Source: Linnemannia schmuckeri (taxonomy: Eukaryota > Mortierellomycota > Mortierellomycetes > Mortierellales > Mortierellaceae). From it: a DNA stretch of 64,000 nt. A program made the position numbers and the translations under genes. The DNA is taken from contig JANATG010000009.1 of the NCBI GenBank assembly GCA_029449235.1, positions 1,612,001 through 1,676,000 of the forward strand, in the 5' to 3' direction. The notes below the pieces were generated by a model that worked only from the letters and a program-made list of their open reading frames with translations, was not told where the DNA came from and did no database searches. Shown one piece after another: positions 21,404 to 32,867 of this stretch; positions within the stretch are counted from its first letter, which is position 1, and each line of letters starts with the position of its first letter.

Positions 21404-24400
21404 ATGGACATCACTATGCTGGCCACTGCTTTCGAGCAATGGGTAAATAATAACATTTTCGAAAGGCACCACTCACTTTACTTTTCACTCAACAGCCTTG
21501 CGTCCCCGGCAAGAGCTCGACAATATCAAGCGCACACTCCGAGGGGAAAACGACCAACCTACCACTCGCTACAGTCGCTGACACTTTCGTTATTATTATG
21601 GCCTTTATCAAACTGGTGGATGTCCTTCCTTAGGTCAACACATTCGACAACATCTCCCGGCCGTGCAGACATATCTCTGACCTTTCAGATGGCATTATCC
21701 TGTTCGAAGTCGCTGCAGACATGTAAGTTGTTGTTCTTCTTTTAAAATGAAAAGGAGCTGAGCATTAAGGATAGTTATCTTTAACTCAAGCCCCAGAGAG
21801 AAGCTAAAAAAAGAGGAGCCCCTCCAACGCTCTCCTTCCTTCCTTTCCTGTTTCCTTGTTGCTTCCTTGCATGGCATGCTTCCCTTTCTTTTCCCTATCC
21901 TTTTATCGACTTATCCACCGCATCCCTGTCTCGCTTTTACTTGTAAAACCTCCAACCACAATGCTGATCATGCTGCGTTCACTCTTTGTTTAATGCTGCC
22001 CAATTTAGTGACCCGAAGTGGTTCAAACTGATCCGCTCGGCCGATATGGGCGACAATTGGGTCCACAAGTACAACAACCTGAAGAAGCTGCACAAGCTTG
22101 TCACCCGTTACCTCGAGGAAAAGCAGGGCCAGTCATTGACCAAGCTCGACCCACCCAACCTCAACATGATTGCCAAGGACGGCGATTCCTTGGAGGTCCT
22201 GAAGCTTTGTGAGCTGGTGATTGCTGTCGCGGTCCAGTGTGATCGAAACCAACACTACATCCAAAAGATTCAGACTTTGCCAGAGATCTCTCAGCATGCA
22301 CTCATGATCTCTCTTGAGCAGGTAAGATAACAAGAAGGAGGGAGAGTCTTAAAAATAAGGGATAGAACAAGTAGTTTTCAGTGAGAAAAATGCAAATGTG
22401 GCGCGCATGACCCAGGATCTGACAGCTGGTCAACACCGTATATTTACTTTGCTCTGTTGTTGTCTAGATCATTCTTGCTCTGAACAGCGGGTCTACTAGA
22501 GAGTCCGATATGTAAGTAGTCCAATTCATTTGTCTACTGTTTCAAATCTGGTACTTGATTGTCAATTGTTTGTTTTATTGAAATGTTGCTCATATAGCCA
22601 TAATCCTATTGACTATATTACATAGGGAGGAGATAAGTGTGGATCAAGAATTGGCTCAGTTGCACCAGTCGCGCGATGAACTCGAGCGTGGAAACCAAAG
22701 CTTGATGCAGGAACTCGCCAATATGAACAGAAAATACGTAAGGCCCTTCTGCTCTGTATATACTCGATGTCTTATTCTCGGAACATATCAACAAACGATT
22801 GATATGAAATGTGCTGTTTTTTGTATCAAATAGGATGAGTTATTGACAGAAAAGGAGGAGCTGAAGCAAAGGATACGCGATTTGGAGAAGGCTTCAGCAC
22901 ATGCTTCGCAGAGCGGAAAGTCTGACTTCCTGATGCGTACTGAGATCGATCATTTGCGCCAGGACTTGTAAGTTGCATTACTTATCTCATCAAACATGTT
23001 ACAGTTGGCCTTGTTTATCAAATATCGACATGGGCGCATATATGCTAACCAGAATCTGATGATTATGTAATAGGCGCAAGAGCGAGGACCGCAGACAAGA
23101 GCAGGAGATCCTTATCAACAACCAGCTGAAGGCGATTTCCGACCTTTCCAGAGCTGTAAGCAATCGCGCAGAAAGAGCAAATGCATTCATAGACATGCTC
23201 GCTGACAAGAGCACCAGAGCGGCTAGAATGAACACGGCCGTTAATTTTCATTCGTAACTCTATCGTTTTTTATAGGAAGCTGATTTGAGAGCCAAGGCTG
23301 ATGAGGCGGTGCGTTTGAAAGACAAGCTGGACGAGTACAAGCACGCAATTGACAAACTCCAAAAGACAGAGAACGTGATTGAAAAGTACAAGAAGAAGCT
23401 CGAGGAAGGCGCGGATCTCCGTCGCCAGATGAAGGTCCTCGAGGACCAGAATACGGAGCTTTTGGATCGCAACAAGGAGGTCGAGGGAGAGTATCGCAAG
23501 GTCCTTGCCTTCAAGTCTTTGATGGAGTCGTACAAGGAGCAGATTCAGACCCTCGAGACCAAGAACAGCACATTGGCCAAGGAGAAGAACAAGATCGAGT
23601 ACGAGGCTCGTCTACAGAACCAGCAATTCCAGCAGGTCGAAGCCGACCGGACGCGTGATTCGGAGCAGATTCAACTATTGGAGGATAAGATCCGTGAACT
23701 CGAGTTCTCAGGTGGTCATCAGGGCACACCTCTTTCGAGCGACCTTCAGGATATGGAGACTGATGACATGGAGAGCCCAATGATGAACCGAACAGCTCAG
23801 ACCACCGAGCTCAAGCTGACGATTTCCCGTTTAGAACGCGAGATCCAGTCGCTGAGAGAAGATACGCGGGACGAGGGTGGATCCAAGGCAACTGTGTTAC
23901 AGCACCTGTTGGATGATGCCAACAAGAGCAAGGCCAAGTTTGAACAGGATTATCTGGAGGAGCACCAGGCCAAGATTATTCTTCAGAGCGAGCTTGACCG
24001 CATCCGTGGTGGCAAGGGTGATGAGAGTGAGGTTGCTTTTACTCTTCGCTCGACTTTGAACTCTTGCGAGAAGGAGCTTTCCGAGACCAAGAAGGCTCTT
24101 GCCGAGATGGAGACCAACCTTGAACAGACCAAAAAAGAGCTTGTCATTGTCCAGTCCGATTGTAAGTTTTATGTTACACTACATGATCGCAAGGATTGTT
24201 ACACAGATGTTAACTGTCTTGTGGCATGGCGCTAATAGCCGTTTATTTTCATTTTATGTTGTTCAGTGCATATGGTTGGAGGCGACAAAATGTCGGCTTT
24301 GGGCGAGTGGAAGCTGAGCAATAGCAAGGAATTCTTGGCCCTTCAAGAAGAGCACGCCAAGTTGATTGAGAAGACCCAATCTCTCGAGGCTGAGAACAAA

Positions 24401-25173
24401 CATTACCTCTCCCAGTTGAACCAAGTCTTGACTGAGAAGGACGGTCTTTCCAAGCTGGAGCTTGAGCAGCGTGATCGGATGTTGCAGCAGGAGCGTGCAC
24501 AGTCGGGTGAGGCCCAAGAGGCCCATACCAGAGAACAGCTCGAGACTAAGAACCGCCACTTGGAACAGCAACTCGAGCAGATGACTCAGCAGATGAACCA
24601 GTACAGCATGAAGCTCAACCGTGCCAAGGAGGTATGCTATTTTTATCGGTTGTTTCGATGAATCATGTCTATGGTTCTTTTAATTTGGCCGTACTACAAA
24701 GAATCTAGCTTTACTCACACTACTTGGCTGTTATCATATCTCCCTTTCTTAGTTCATTGTCCAGCAGGATGCTATCATCAAGGACAGCAAGACTAGACAG
24801 CCTGCCGAGGGCTACAATGAAGCCGTCGGTTCCTTGCAGACCGAGCTTGCCACCAAGGAGGAGGAGGTCGAGTCTCTCAAGGTATGTCGCATGACTCTTC
24901 ACTTGTAACTTTCTTTTCATTTAATGTTTTGCGTTGTTGCAGTTAAGTAACCCTTTTCTATGTTTCCTATCAACTTTGCTTTTGTAGCGCCAAATGCGCG
25001 AGATGGAGATTCAGGTCCGCAGAGAGCAGCAGTTGATGACCTCTGCATGGCACGACCAACTCCGGAAGGGCATTCGGGAAAATGTAATTTCTCAGCACCA
25101 GCGCGTTGCGCCTACCTCTTGGCTCGGTGTCCAGCGCCGTGTCTTTAGCGCTCAGTTGGGCGTTCGTCATTAA
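21404..25173 (+). CDS. HOOK-family dynein adaptor protein
   Basis: Eleven exons (21404-21442, 21634-21722, 22009-22321, 22468-22511, 22626-22737, 22834-22967, 23074-23155, 23276-24161, 24267-24631, 24753-24881, 24988-25173) give 792 aa. Residues 1 to about 160 form the N-terminal HOOK domain, a variant calponin-homology fold: ATAFEQW-VNTF, SDLSDGIILFEVAADI, DPKWFKLIR, NWVHKYNNLKKLHKLVTRYL and a final helix ILALNSGSTRE. From about 165 to 750 the chain is heptad-rich coiled coil (KDKLDEYKHAIDKLQKTENV is an example). The C-terminus has the conserved W-LG-Q-RR-like ending (APTSWLGVQRRVFSAQLGVR). HOOK proteins dimerise and link early endosomes, through FTS/FHIP, to dynein-dynactin for long-range hyphal transport. 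Mapping of all splice phases is consistent. Confidence 0.9.
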
Positions 25174-25646
25174 CTCGTGTTGTCTTTTTCCATTATTTGT
25201 CCATAAACGAGAACAACAGTTTTTTTTTTACACAACTCGTCTGCCGTTCAATGTTGCCGCCGTTGTGGAATTCTTTCTGTCAGGGAGGCACAGGCACAGA
25301 AAAATCAAAGCAAGATTGGGGTAGTACCTGGAAAGGGATCAACTTGTTGGACATTAATCTTTTTTAGGGCGAAAGAGGAGGTACAATTGTGTGTAAAAGT
25401 TCCGACCATGGTGCGCTTTCTTACTGCAATGACGCCGTCCCCCTTCCTCTTTCTTCCCTGTTGACCCTCTTTCCTTGCATCCATCCCAATGTTGTATTGC
25501 TGTATAAACTCCTATATTCTTTGTGCATCGCTTGGCGAAACCAGATGAGAGGGCTTGCAAGACTCCGCGAGGCGGCTGATACGTGTGAGAAAGAATATTT
25601 ATTTATTTATTTATTTTTGCTGGAACAGTCATCTGATTCCGAGGAT
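25174..25646. other. Convergent intergenic region HOOK/Prp18
   Basis: About 470 bp of 3' flanking DNA between converging genes, with an ATTT repeat at 25594-25615. No gene seen. Confidence 0.4.
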
Positions 25647-27249
25647 TCACAAGCGGGGGTACTTCTTTTCGGCAAAGGTCATGATGCGCTTGATACTCTG
25701 GATCCACTTTCGTGAAGTCTCGTCGTTCAAGACGTGGGCGACCTGCGCCGAAAAAATCTTTTCACGTCCAGAACGCTCATGAATACTATTTGTTTTTTAC
25801 AAAAAGAAAAGGTAAAAAAAGGAATGCTTAGATAAATGTTTGATTTGCAGCCATCAATCATAGTATACATCAACAAAAGTAAACTTCGCTAGTAAACTTA
25901 CCCGACCATGGTGACTCCGATGGGCCAGGGGGCGTTTCCGATGGACAGTTTCAGGTAGGCGTCATTGGCGGCCATATGTTCGCGTTTAATCATCAGTTCT
26001 GCAATTTCGGTGATACGCATCAAGACGTCGGGTTCAAGCGACTTTTGGCGCAGGGATTTGAAGAACGGTTTCAGGTACTCTGCGCTCTGCGCCTGCGTTG
26101 CCGTCGCCAGTTTTCCTGGTGTGCTTCGTTTCAATTCGTCTATTAGTAAGTACAAGAAAAATGATGTGGGTTATAGGTGTGAGAAAATGGCCAGAGTGCG
26201 GAACTATCACACATGTCGTTACTTGGACGAGAGGTTGGTGATGCGTACCTGGACGCTGGTCGAGATCCCGCTCCCATTCTCTCAGGAGGCGCTTAAAGTA
26301 TGTATAGATGAGAACGTAAAGTTTGTCCATGTCCTTCTGAATCAACTCGACCGAAATCTCATTCGTATCCTATATGTATTGAAATGTAAATATGAAAACC
26401 TTGTCAGCAAAAAATTCGTCCGTATCGTGCTGTTTTAAGTACACACTTTCATCAAGAAGAAACTGTCCTGAGTAACTCAGCTGCTGTCAAATAAAGACGT
26501 ACCACATCCTTGGCGGGTTCAGATTTAGATTTCTTCTCCTTGGTACTCGATCCACCCTGCTGTCCCAAAGCCTCTAAGTGAAGTCCCGTTTCGGCATTCT
26601 CTAAAGCCCTCATGAAATCGTTTCGTTGACCTTCTGACCGATCCTCGACCAGCTCCAGTGCACGAAGACGGATTTTCCGGGCCTGATCCGTTTCGGCAAA
26701 CAGACGGATAGGGTGTCCACGGGCACGGAGGCGACGGACGACTTCTTCGGGCGCAATGTTGAAAGATGCGGCTGATGCTACTGCAGCAGCGTTGATGTCA
26801 TCAGGGTTATCGGAGGAGGGTATCGTGAAAGTGTTGGCAGATGATGAGTCTGCGGTAGGTGTTCCTGCTGCTGAGGAGGTAGGTGATCCTGTTGTTGTTG
26901 CTGTTGCTGCTGCTTTCTCTTTGCGCTTCGCCTCCCTCTCCAGTTCCTGCTGCTTCTCCTTCTCCTATATAGTTGATAAGCACAAATAGGTAGCCAAGAG
27001 TCAGTTTCAAACATCCTCCGAGTAACTTATATGAGAGCAATGTGAGTAGTAAAGGGCTGTTTGCTACAGTTGGTACGGCATGGTGGCTGTTACCTCTTTA
27101 GCTTTGCGTTCCCGCTCCTGTTCGGCCAGGTACTCCTGTTCTCGCTGCCTTTCGAGATCGCCTTTACGAATGTATTTCTTCTTGGTTCCTCCTGAGGCCG
27201 ATTCCACGGCTGCGCGCTTCTTGGCGAGTGCAGCTTCGATCAGGTCCAT
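25647..27249 (-). CDS. prp18: Pre-mRNA-splicing factor Prp18
   Basis: Five exons on the minus strand (27249-27094, 26964-26503, 26369-26249, 26139-25902, 25785-25647) give 371 aa. The N-terminus (MDLIEAALAKKRAAVESASG, then KKKYIRKGDLERQREQEYL) matches Prp18. The middle has an SFM/PRP4-like motif at about 119-165 (APEEVVRRLRARGHPIRLFA, ETDQARKIRLRALELVE). The Prp18 helical domain occupies the C-terminal third: DKLYVLIYTYFKRLLREWE, AEYLKPFFKSLRQKSLEPDV, KREHMAANDAYLKLSIGNAP with WPIGVTMVGIHERSGREKI, then WIQSIKRIM. Prp18 acts with Slu7 in the second catalytic step of splicing. The APWPIGVTMVGIH segment is the conserved loop region. It diverges from Tpt1 across 368 bp. Confidence 0.93.
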
Positions 27250-27617
27250 GCGTTTTTAGTTCGAGGGTTGATGTAGATTGAGGGTAGGAAGGGGAAGTGT
27301 GAATGAATGACAAGGAAGGCTATTGCTAGAGAATACAAAGGTCTGGAACTGCCCTTTTGGGTTGGATGGGGCGAAATTTGATCCACAAGCCACTTTTTTA
27401 ATTTCATGGAGATTGGGAAAGAGGGGATCGAGCGCCACCGCCTCCCGCAGTTCAACTATTTTTTTATTTCTTTTTCCTTTTGTCCAACTTCCTTTCTTCT
27501 TCTTCTCTTCATTACCCATCTTATCAGTTCACTGTTCTTCTCTCCGTATACTTTCCTTTCACATTTACGCTTCCAAAACAAACTCCCATTATTTCCGCCA
27601 TATAGAGTTTGCTTAAA
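27250..27617. promoter_or_regulatory. Bidirectional promoter prp18/tpt1
   Basis: 368 bp between divergent start codons, so both promoters must share it. The plus strand from 27455 to 27600 is C/T-rich (CTTTTTCC, CTTCTTCTTCTC). No TATA box is clear. Confidence 0.5.
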
Positions 27618-28694
27618 ATGTCAGCCCCAGCAAAACCAACAGCAACAACTTCTGCTACCTCTTCAGCCGCTCCCACAGCAGACGCCAAAAGAAGCAACAA
27701 CAACAGGAACCGCGGTCCTCGAGGCGACAGTCCAGCGGTCCGACTCTCCAAAGCCCTCTCATGGCTGTTACGACACAACGCAGTCTCGCAAGGGATCGCG
27801 ATCCGCCCTGACGGATATGTCAAGATCACAGCCGTCTTGGGCCATCCTAAATTCAAGGACTTTACACTAGACGATATCATCAAGGTCGTTGACACCAATG
27901 AGAAGAAGCGGTTTGAGATCTTGGAGAATGCTGAGGGCCAGAAGGAGTACATCCGTGCCGTCCAGGGTCACAGTATTGCCGCAGTAAGTTTTGCTTTTGT
28001 CATGCTCTCCGATGAAGAGGAAGCTTGTTATTGAGATGTTGCGCTCGATGGCTCTAATGCAGGCTTTTTATAATTACCAGGTCGCTGAATTGGGATTTGA
28101 GGAGATTACCGATATTGCTCAGATCCCAACTGCAGTTCATGGCACCATGTTCAGCAAGTGGCGTTTCATCGGTAACACTGCAATTGACTCTTTTTGATCA
28201 CATTGAAAGTGGGTAGGCCGCTCATGTTTAATAAGTAATTTTCGCTGACGGAAGGCACATTTCATTCGTCGACATTGTAATTAAAATAGGCGACCAAGGT
28301 CTATCCAAGATGAACAGGAACCATATCCATATGGCCCACGGTCTGCCTGGCGAGGGTGGCGTCATCAGCGGTATGCGACAGCGCTGTGACCTGTACATTC
28401 ATATTGACACTGCCAAGGCTCTCCGAGGTAATATTCAGTCGCCTCTTATTGTTCATACAAGGCTGTGCCGGCTTGTCACTTCTGTCTCATTGTTTGTTTT
28501 GATCATGAAATGCCTGTTTAACGTTCTTCGTGCTTGTATATTTTCACAATATAGATGGAATCAAGTTTTACAGGTCCACGAATAATGTGATCTTGTCGGA
28601 CGGCAAGAACGGCGATGGGTTCATTCCCCCCGCTTACTTTTCTCGTGTTATACGCTCAACAGGCGAAGTCATTTACCCAAAGCCTGCGGCATGA
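27618..28694 (+). CDS. tpt1: tRNA 2'-phosphotransferase (Tpt1/KptA)
   Basis: Four exons (27618-27983, 28081-28171, 28290-28427, 28555-28694) give 244 aa. After a low-complexity N-terminus (Ala/Thr/Asn) comes the KptA fold: RLSKALSWLLRHNA, RPDGYVKITAVLGHP, VVDTNEKKRFEI, YIRAVQGHSI, VHGTMFSKWRFI, then DQGLSKMNRNHIHMAHGLP and the RCDLYIHIDTAKAL strand, ending with NVILSDG and GFIPPAYFSRV. The conserved Arg, His, Arg and Arg active-site positions lie in LLRHN, RAVQGHS and MNRNHIHM. Tpt1 removes the 2'-phosphate left at the splice junction after tRNA ligation, using NAD+. It is the last step of tRNA intron removal. It shares a divergent promoter with Prp18, so two RNA-splicing genes are paired. 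Confidence 0.93.
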
Positions 28695-29065
28695 TGTTCT
28701 CAAAATGTGTCCTACTTTTTCCTTGTTCCGTGGTTTGCATACCAACCGTGCGATAATAGGATTTGCTCCGCTGAATAAAATGATGTCTTTGACGTGTTGA
28801 AAGTCCTTTTATTCCTCACTTCGATTCTGATTGATGTGATTTTTGAACAATTTCTGGCTTGGTTGGTGGCGCAACTTTAGCGCTTTTTGGTGACTGGCTT
28901 CTACCTTGTCGGACAAGGTTATGTTCACGCGCCCAGCTCGACAACCCCTCCCAACCCATTCTTCCTTTTCCTTTCCCATTCACACTTTTTCGCTCGGCTC
29001 CATTCAACTCCACCACTCACCTCAACAACAACAACAACAACAGCAGCAACAACAACGACTAAACA
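28695..29065. promoter_or_regulatory. Tpt1-Atg38-like intergenic region
   Basis: 370 bp of 3' flank and promoter. A C/T-rich leader (28945-29010) and an AAC/CAG trinucleotide run (29020-29060) precede the next start codon. No gene. Confidence 0.4.
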
Positions 29066-31692
29066 ATGGAGGACACAGCTATCAACTTGGTATGTGGAAC
29101 CTCCCTTTGGAGTACCAAGTTACACAGGATGGAAAGCTGCCATGCACTATTTCCTTTTAACTCCGCATGCAAACAAAACGAACAACCAATGACCAACTGA
29201 ATGAACTTCCGTATTCATAGGCTCATCGCTATGTCCAAGCAGCCGAAGAACATCAGGACCGACAACAATGGGCAGAGGCCGTAGAAATGCACTTTCAAGC
29301 AGCAGGTACAAGCAGCGCAGGTTAAAACAACAGATTTGAAAAGTTTATCCCTTGCTTTGCTGTCTCGTCAACTCACTCTGCGTTGTCAATGCATCTGGAA
29401 TAGACCAGTTCTTGCTTGCGACAAGGGACACTCAGGACCAGGAGGTGATAAAGACCCTCAAGTTCATGAATGCCAACCACCTCCGTCAAGGAAAAGACCT
29501 ACAACGTAAACTGGCAAAGGCAGCTGCAGAGGCTGCCGCCGCCGCAGCAGCAGCAGCAGCAGCTCAACAACAGCCTCACCATCCAGGTACTAGGGTCAAG
29601 AACGAAAGGTCCAATGGAACTAGCCTGGGCACTTCAGAGTCACCCTCGATAGGGAGGCAGCGCTCAAGCTCAGGACAACATCAACAAGGCAACAGTGGTG
29701 GGCTCGGTCAACGGCGACATAACGTACCTTCGTCGCATCCGTCGTCGACTTCGCATCAGCACACTCTTGGCGACCTTAGCGGTGAGACGCAGTCCAAGGG
29801 TGGCGATACAGGGTCAGGAGGTTCATATCTTGGCACTTCGTCAGAGGCATCTAGCAATTCGTCTTCTGCGATGATTGAGGAATCCTTTACTCTCATCAAA
29901 AGTCATGGGGTATGTATGATCTAATGCCTGTGCTTTACTCCTGGCTATTTGCATGCGAATGCGAGCAATTGTCTGATGTATTGAGTCATCATACGTTCAA
30001 TTTCTCTCGTGTGATAGAAGGACAAGTCGGATCCATTTAATAGGTTCTGGGAAGAATTGGAGAATCTGGTGCACAAGATCTCCAATCCAGTCGCCTTCAC
30101 ATCAATTCCGCTGGACGGCGACGATCCCTTGCAGATCAATACTGGATCAACCGTGCTTCATTCACCCACATCGGAGGACAGACCACCATTGAGTCCGTTG
30201 GACGGACCTCAGTCTTCACAAAACGATCTTTCCCAGGCGGATACTACCACAAAACAAGGAAACAAACCGACCGGCGGGTCCATCTCATCACGGTCACAAC
30301 AACCCCGAATCCGCATTGATCCCTCCTCTATGCAAGAATCATTTTTCATTATCGACTCGCCTTCTCAGCGGAACATAGCTGCTCGAACACGCTCGGCTTC
30401 AACATCCGAAACAGGACTCATGTCGGCATTACCTACGGGGTCTCAGCAGTCCAGGCCGCTGCTGTCAAATCTTCGCCGGGCAGAGACCTCACCTCGCGGA
30501 TCTAAGACGATGGAAGAGTATGCGATTGAAAATCAACAACTGAAGATGACCCTTGACAAACTCTCGAAGCGGAATCTGAAATTGGAGAAGCAGCTTGAGG
30601 GGGTGATGCAGATGAGTGTCTGGACCAAGGATGTGCAGCGCTCTGCGATGCAGTTGATCAAGAGCCAAGACATCCTTCGTCCTGTCAAGCAGTCCATCCA
30701 AGATCTCTCCGCAGGTAAAAAATTTTGCTTTTTTTGCAATCGTCTGCCTTCCTGTTTAATTAGAGAGGAAATTGCTAACTGAAATAGATCAAAATAATTG
30801 TAACGCTGTAGAGAAACCTGGGGCTCTGACACAGAGACTACAACAATCGACAGCTGGACCACTACCACCTTCCTCAGCATCCTCCTCGGCGACAACACCG
30901 ACGACTTCATACGATCAAATGAACCCAACGACCATGCAGGCACGTCTCAAGGAGTTGGAGGAAGAACTTCAGCAGTTGAAGTTGGAGAACGCAAAACAGA
31001 ACCATCTGATGAAGAAATACAAGCAACGCTGGGAAGATCTGAAAGAGTCGGCCAAGAGGCGCAGGAATGCTACGCCAACTCCACCAGAAGGAGGTGGCGA
31101 CCCGAACCAAGGTGGTGGCGACTCTGGAAGTCCTGTCCTCAACTCTGAATCGCCCGGGAAGTCTGGTGGTGGTGGCGGTGGTAATGGTGGGTCCTCGCCA
31201 GGTTCGAACCCTTACTCCAACGCGGCACTGGCTGGTAGCCCTAGTGGACTAGGTCAAGTAGCGCGTCCTCCATTCTCTGTCCTGTCAAGGTCGTCGTCTG
31301 CTTCAGGTCCTGTTGTGCTACCTGGAGGTAGTTACCAGAGGAGGATCATGATGGAGAGCAAGGCAAATGGGGTTTTGGATCACACTCCTTTCAATATGCA
31401 TCGTCAGGCTTCCGCCGGCATGGTCTCGTCGACTACTCCAAGAGTCCTGGATACCTCTCCCAGAACTAACGTTGGGGCGTTGCCCTTTGTCCCTGAGATC
31501 CCCAGGCAGCCTATGGCGTCTGGCGCTACTGCTGCTGTGAGTGTGGGCTCCCCGGCTCTTCCCTCACCTCAGTCGCCTTCTACTACTACTTCTGATGCTA
31601 CTACCGCTACTGGAGCCAGACCTGCAAGTAATTTGTCAACTCCTGTCAGTGTACCTTCCCCCATGCCAGGCTCCTTGCCAACCAACTCGTAG
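29066..31692 (+). CDS. Atg38/NRBF2-like MIT-domain protein
   Basis: Five exons (29066-29089, 29221-29305, 29404-29909, 30018-30714, 30788-31692) give 738 aa. The first 75 residues form an MIT-like three-helix unit (INLAHRYVQAAEEHQDRQQW, AVEMHFQAADQFLLA, TLKFMNANHLRQGKDLQRKL), the layout of NRBF2 and fungal Atg38. A poly-Ala tract and a long Ser/Gly/Gln linker follow. A conserved block (DPFNRFWEELENLVHKISNP, then VAFTSIPL) is shared with fungal Atg38-type proteins. Two coiled coils lie near 370-400 (ENQQLKMTLDKLSKRNLKLE) and 487-530 (ARLKELEEELQQLKLENAKQ, then YKQRWEDLKESAKRRR). Atg38 bridges Atg14-Vps34 complex I in autophagy. Recognition rests on MIT plus the DPF..NPVAF block; the precise name is inferred. 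The tail is Ser/Pro-rich. Confidence 0.75.
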
Positions 31693-32030
31693 ATCTTTCA
31701 GCATTGAAAATAATACAGACATAATTAATAATTCGTGTGCCTAAAGCTCCTTCTCTGCCCGTCGTTTTACGCTATCTTATTGGTGTCGAACATATAATCC
31801 TGGAAATCCGACAAACAACAAAATATCCTTGCTTTGACGTCGATGCCACGCTCTGCACCTTCCTACAAATACGCGTTTAGCTGGACACATTTCTGAGGCA
31901 CTTGCACTTTTTTTATTGCTTCTGCTCAAATGTTTTGTTGATTGTTGGTTGCTGTTGTTGTTGTTATTGCTGTGTTCTCCTGTTCATTGTGAGTTCTTTA
32001 ACTTCAAAATGTCTGACAGAAAACCCTGCC
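31693..32030. other. Convergent intergenic region
   Basis: 338 bp between the converging ends of the Atg38-like and RNASEK genes. GTTGTTGTT repeats near 31951-31970. No gene seen. Confidence 0.4.
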
Positions 32031-32568
32031 TTATTGCAATTGGATCTCTGCGCGCTCCTCCCGCTTGTTGAGCCAGGTCTAAATAGTCGTTTCAATTTGA
32101 GTAATTGTGATATGGTAAGTCGTATGTTTTTTTTTTTTTTTTTTTTTTTGCCTATTTTCTTTATGAGCTTACAGAGACTGCCACCAGGGTTATGGAAGAA
32201 ACAACAAGAGGTGATAGATAAAGTATGAATGCGTTCGTGCATTCAACAGTTATTCCGAATTCGTCTCCAAAGCATTTCAACAACGTCACCACTCCTTCCT
32301 TCAACAAACCAGGTTCATTTTTGTCACAACAGCAATCACTCCCCCAAGTTACCTGGCATCCACAGAAGAGGATCATAAAGGCGTAGAAGAAGGTGGCGGT
32401 AAGACAGGCCTTGGCGACCTCGGCTGGGTTTTCGGGGTCATCGGTGGTATGAGTGAGGGATTCTGCGGGCAGAGAGAAGAGGAAGGACATTGTGCCCAGG
32501 AAGATCACCCCAAAGACGGAGAGGATTGTACAGCAGGTCGCATTGCCAGCAGAAAACATTGGCTTCAT
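32031..32568 (-). CDS. RNASEK-type V-ATPase subunit f homologue
   Basis: Two exons on the minus strand: 32568-32353 and 32078-32031, joined across a 274-bp intron with a GTAACT donor and TTTAG acceptor, giving 87 aa. Two membrane helices are visible: residues 8-33 (GNATCCTILSVFGVIFLGTM) and 58-72 (LTATFFYAFMILFCGCQ). The junction gives GCQ-TWLNKREE, matching the C-Q-x-x-L-N-K-R ending of ribonuclease kappa. RNASEK and its yeast counterpart are now known as the f subunit of the vacuolar proton pump Vo sector. The second exon is only 16 codons and would be missed without splicing. The intron carries a run of 22 A on the coding strand. Start could also be Met4. Confidence 0.82.
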
Positions 32569-32867
32569 GATGGACAGAGGTTTTTAGGAGGAAGGGTTTT
32601 GGAGAGAAGGTGCGGGTGTGGAGAGGAAACAGGTAGGGGTATTGAGTGGGGAGAGGGCGAGTCTAGGGTGAGGAGGGTATGAAAGGAGCGAGTGTCGCCG
32701 ATAAGTTGATGCGTGGAGAGAGTAAGTGCTGAGAGAGAAGAAGAGAGGAGCTGGTCAAAAGGGGCACAAGCGTCGACTTGCAAGGATTTCGCGTGACGGT
32801 CACGCACACGGGACATTATCAAGATATTTTATTCGTATTCAAAAGACGCGTGGTACGTAGTTCTCTC

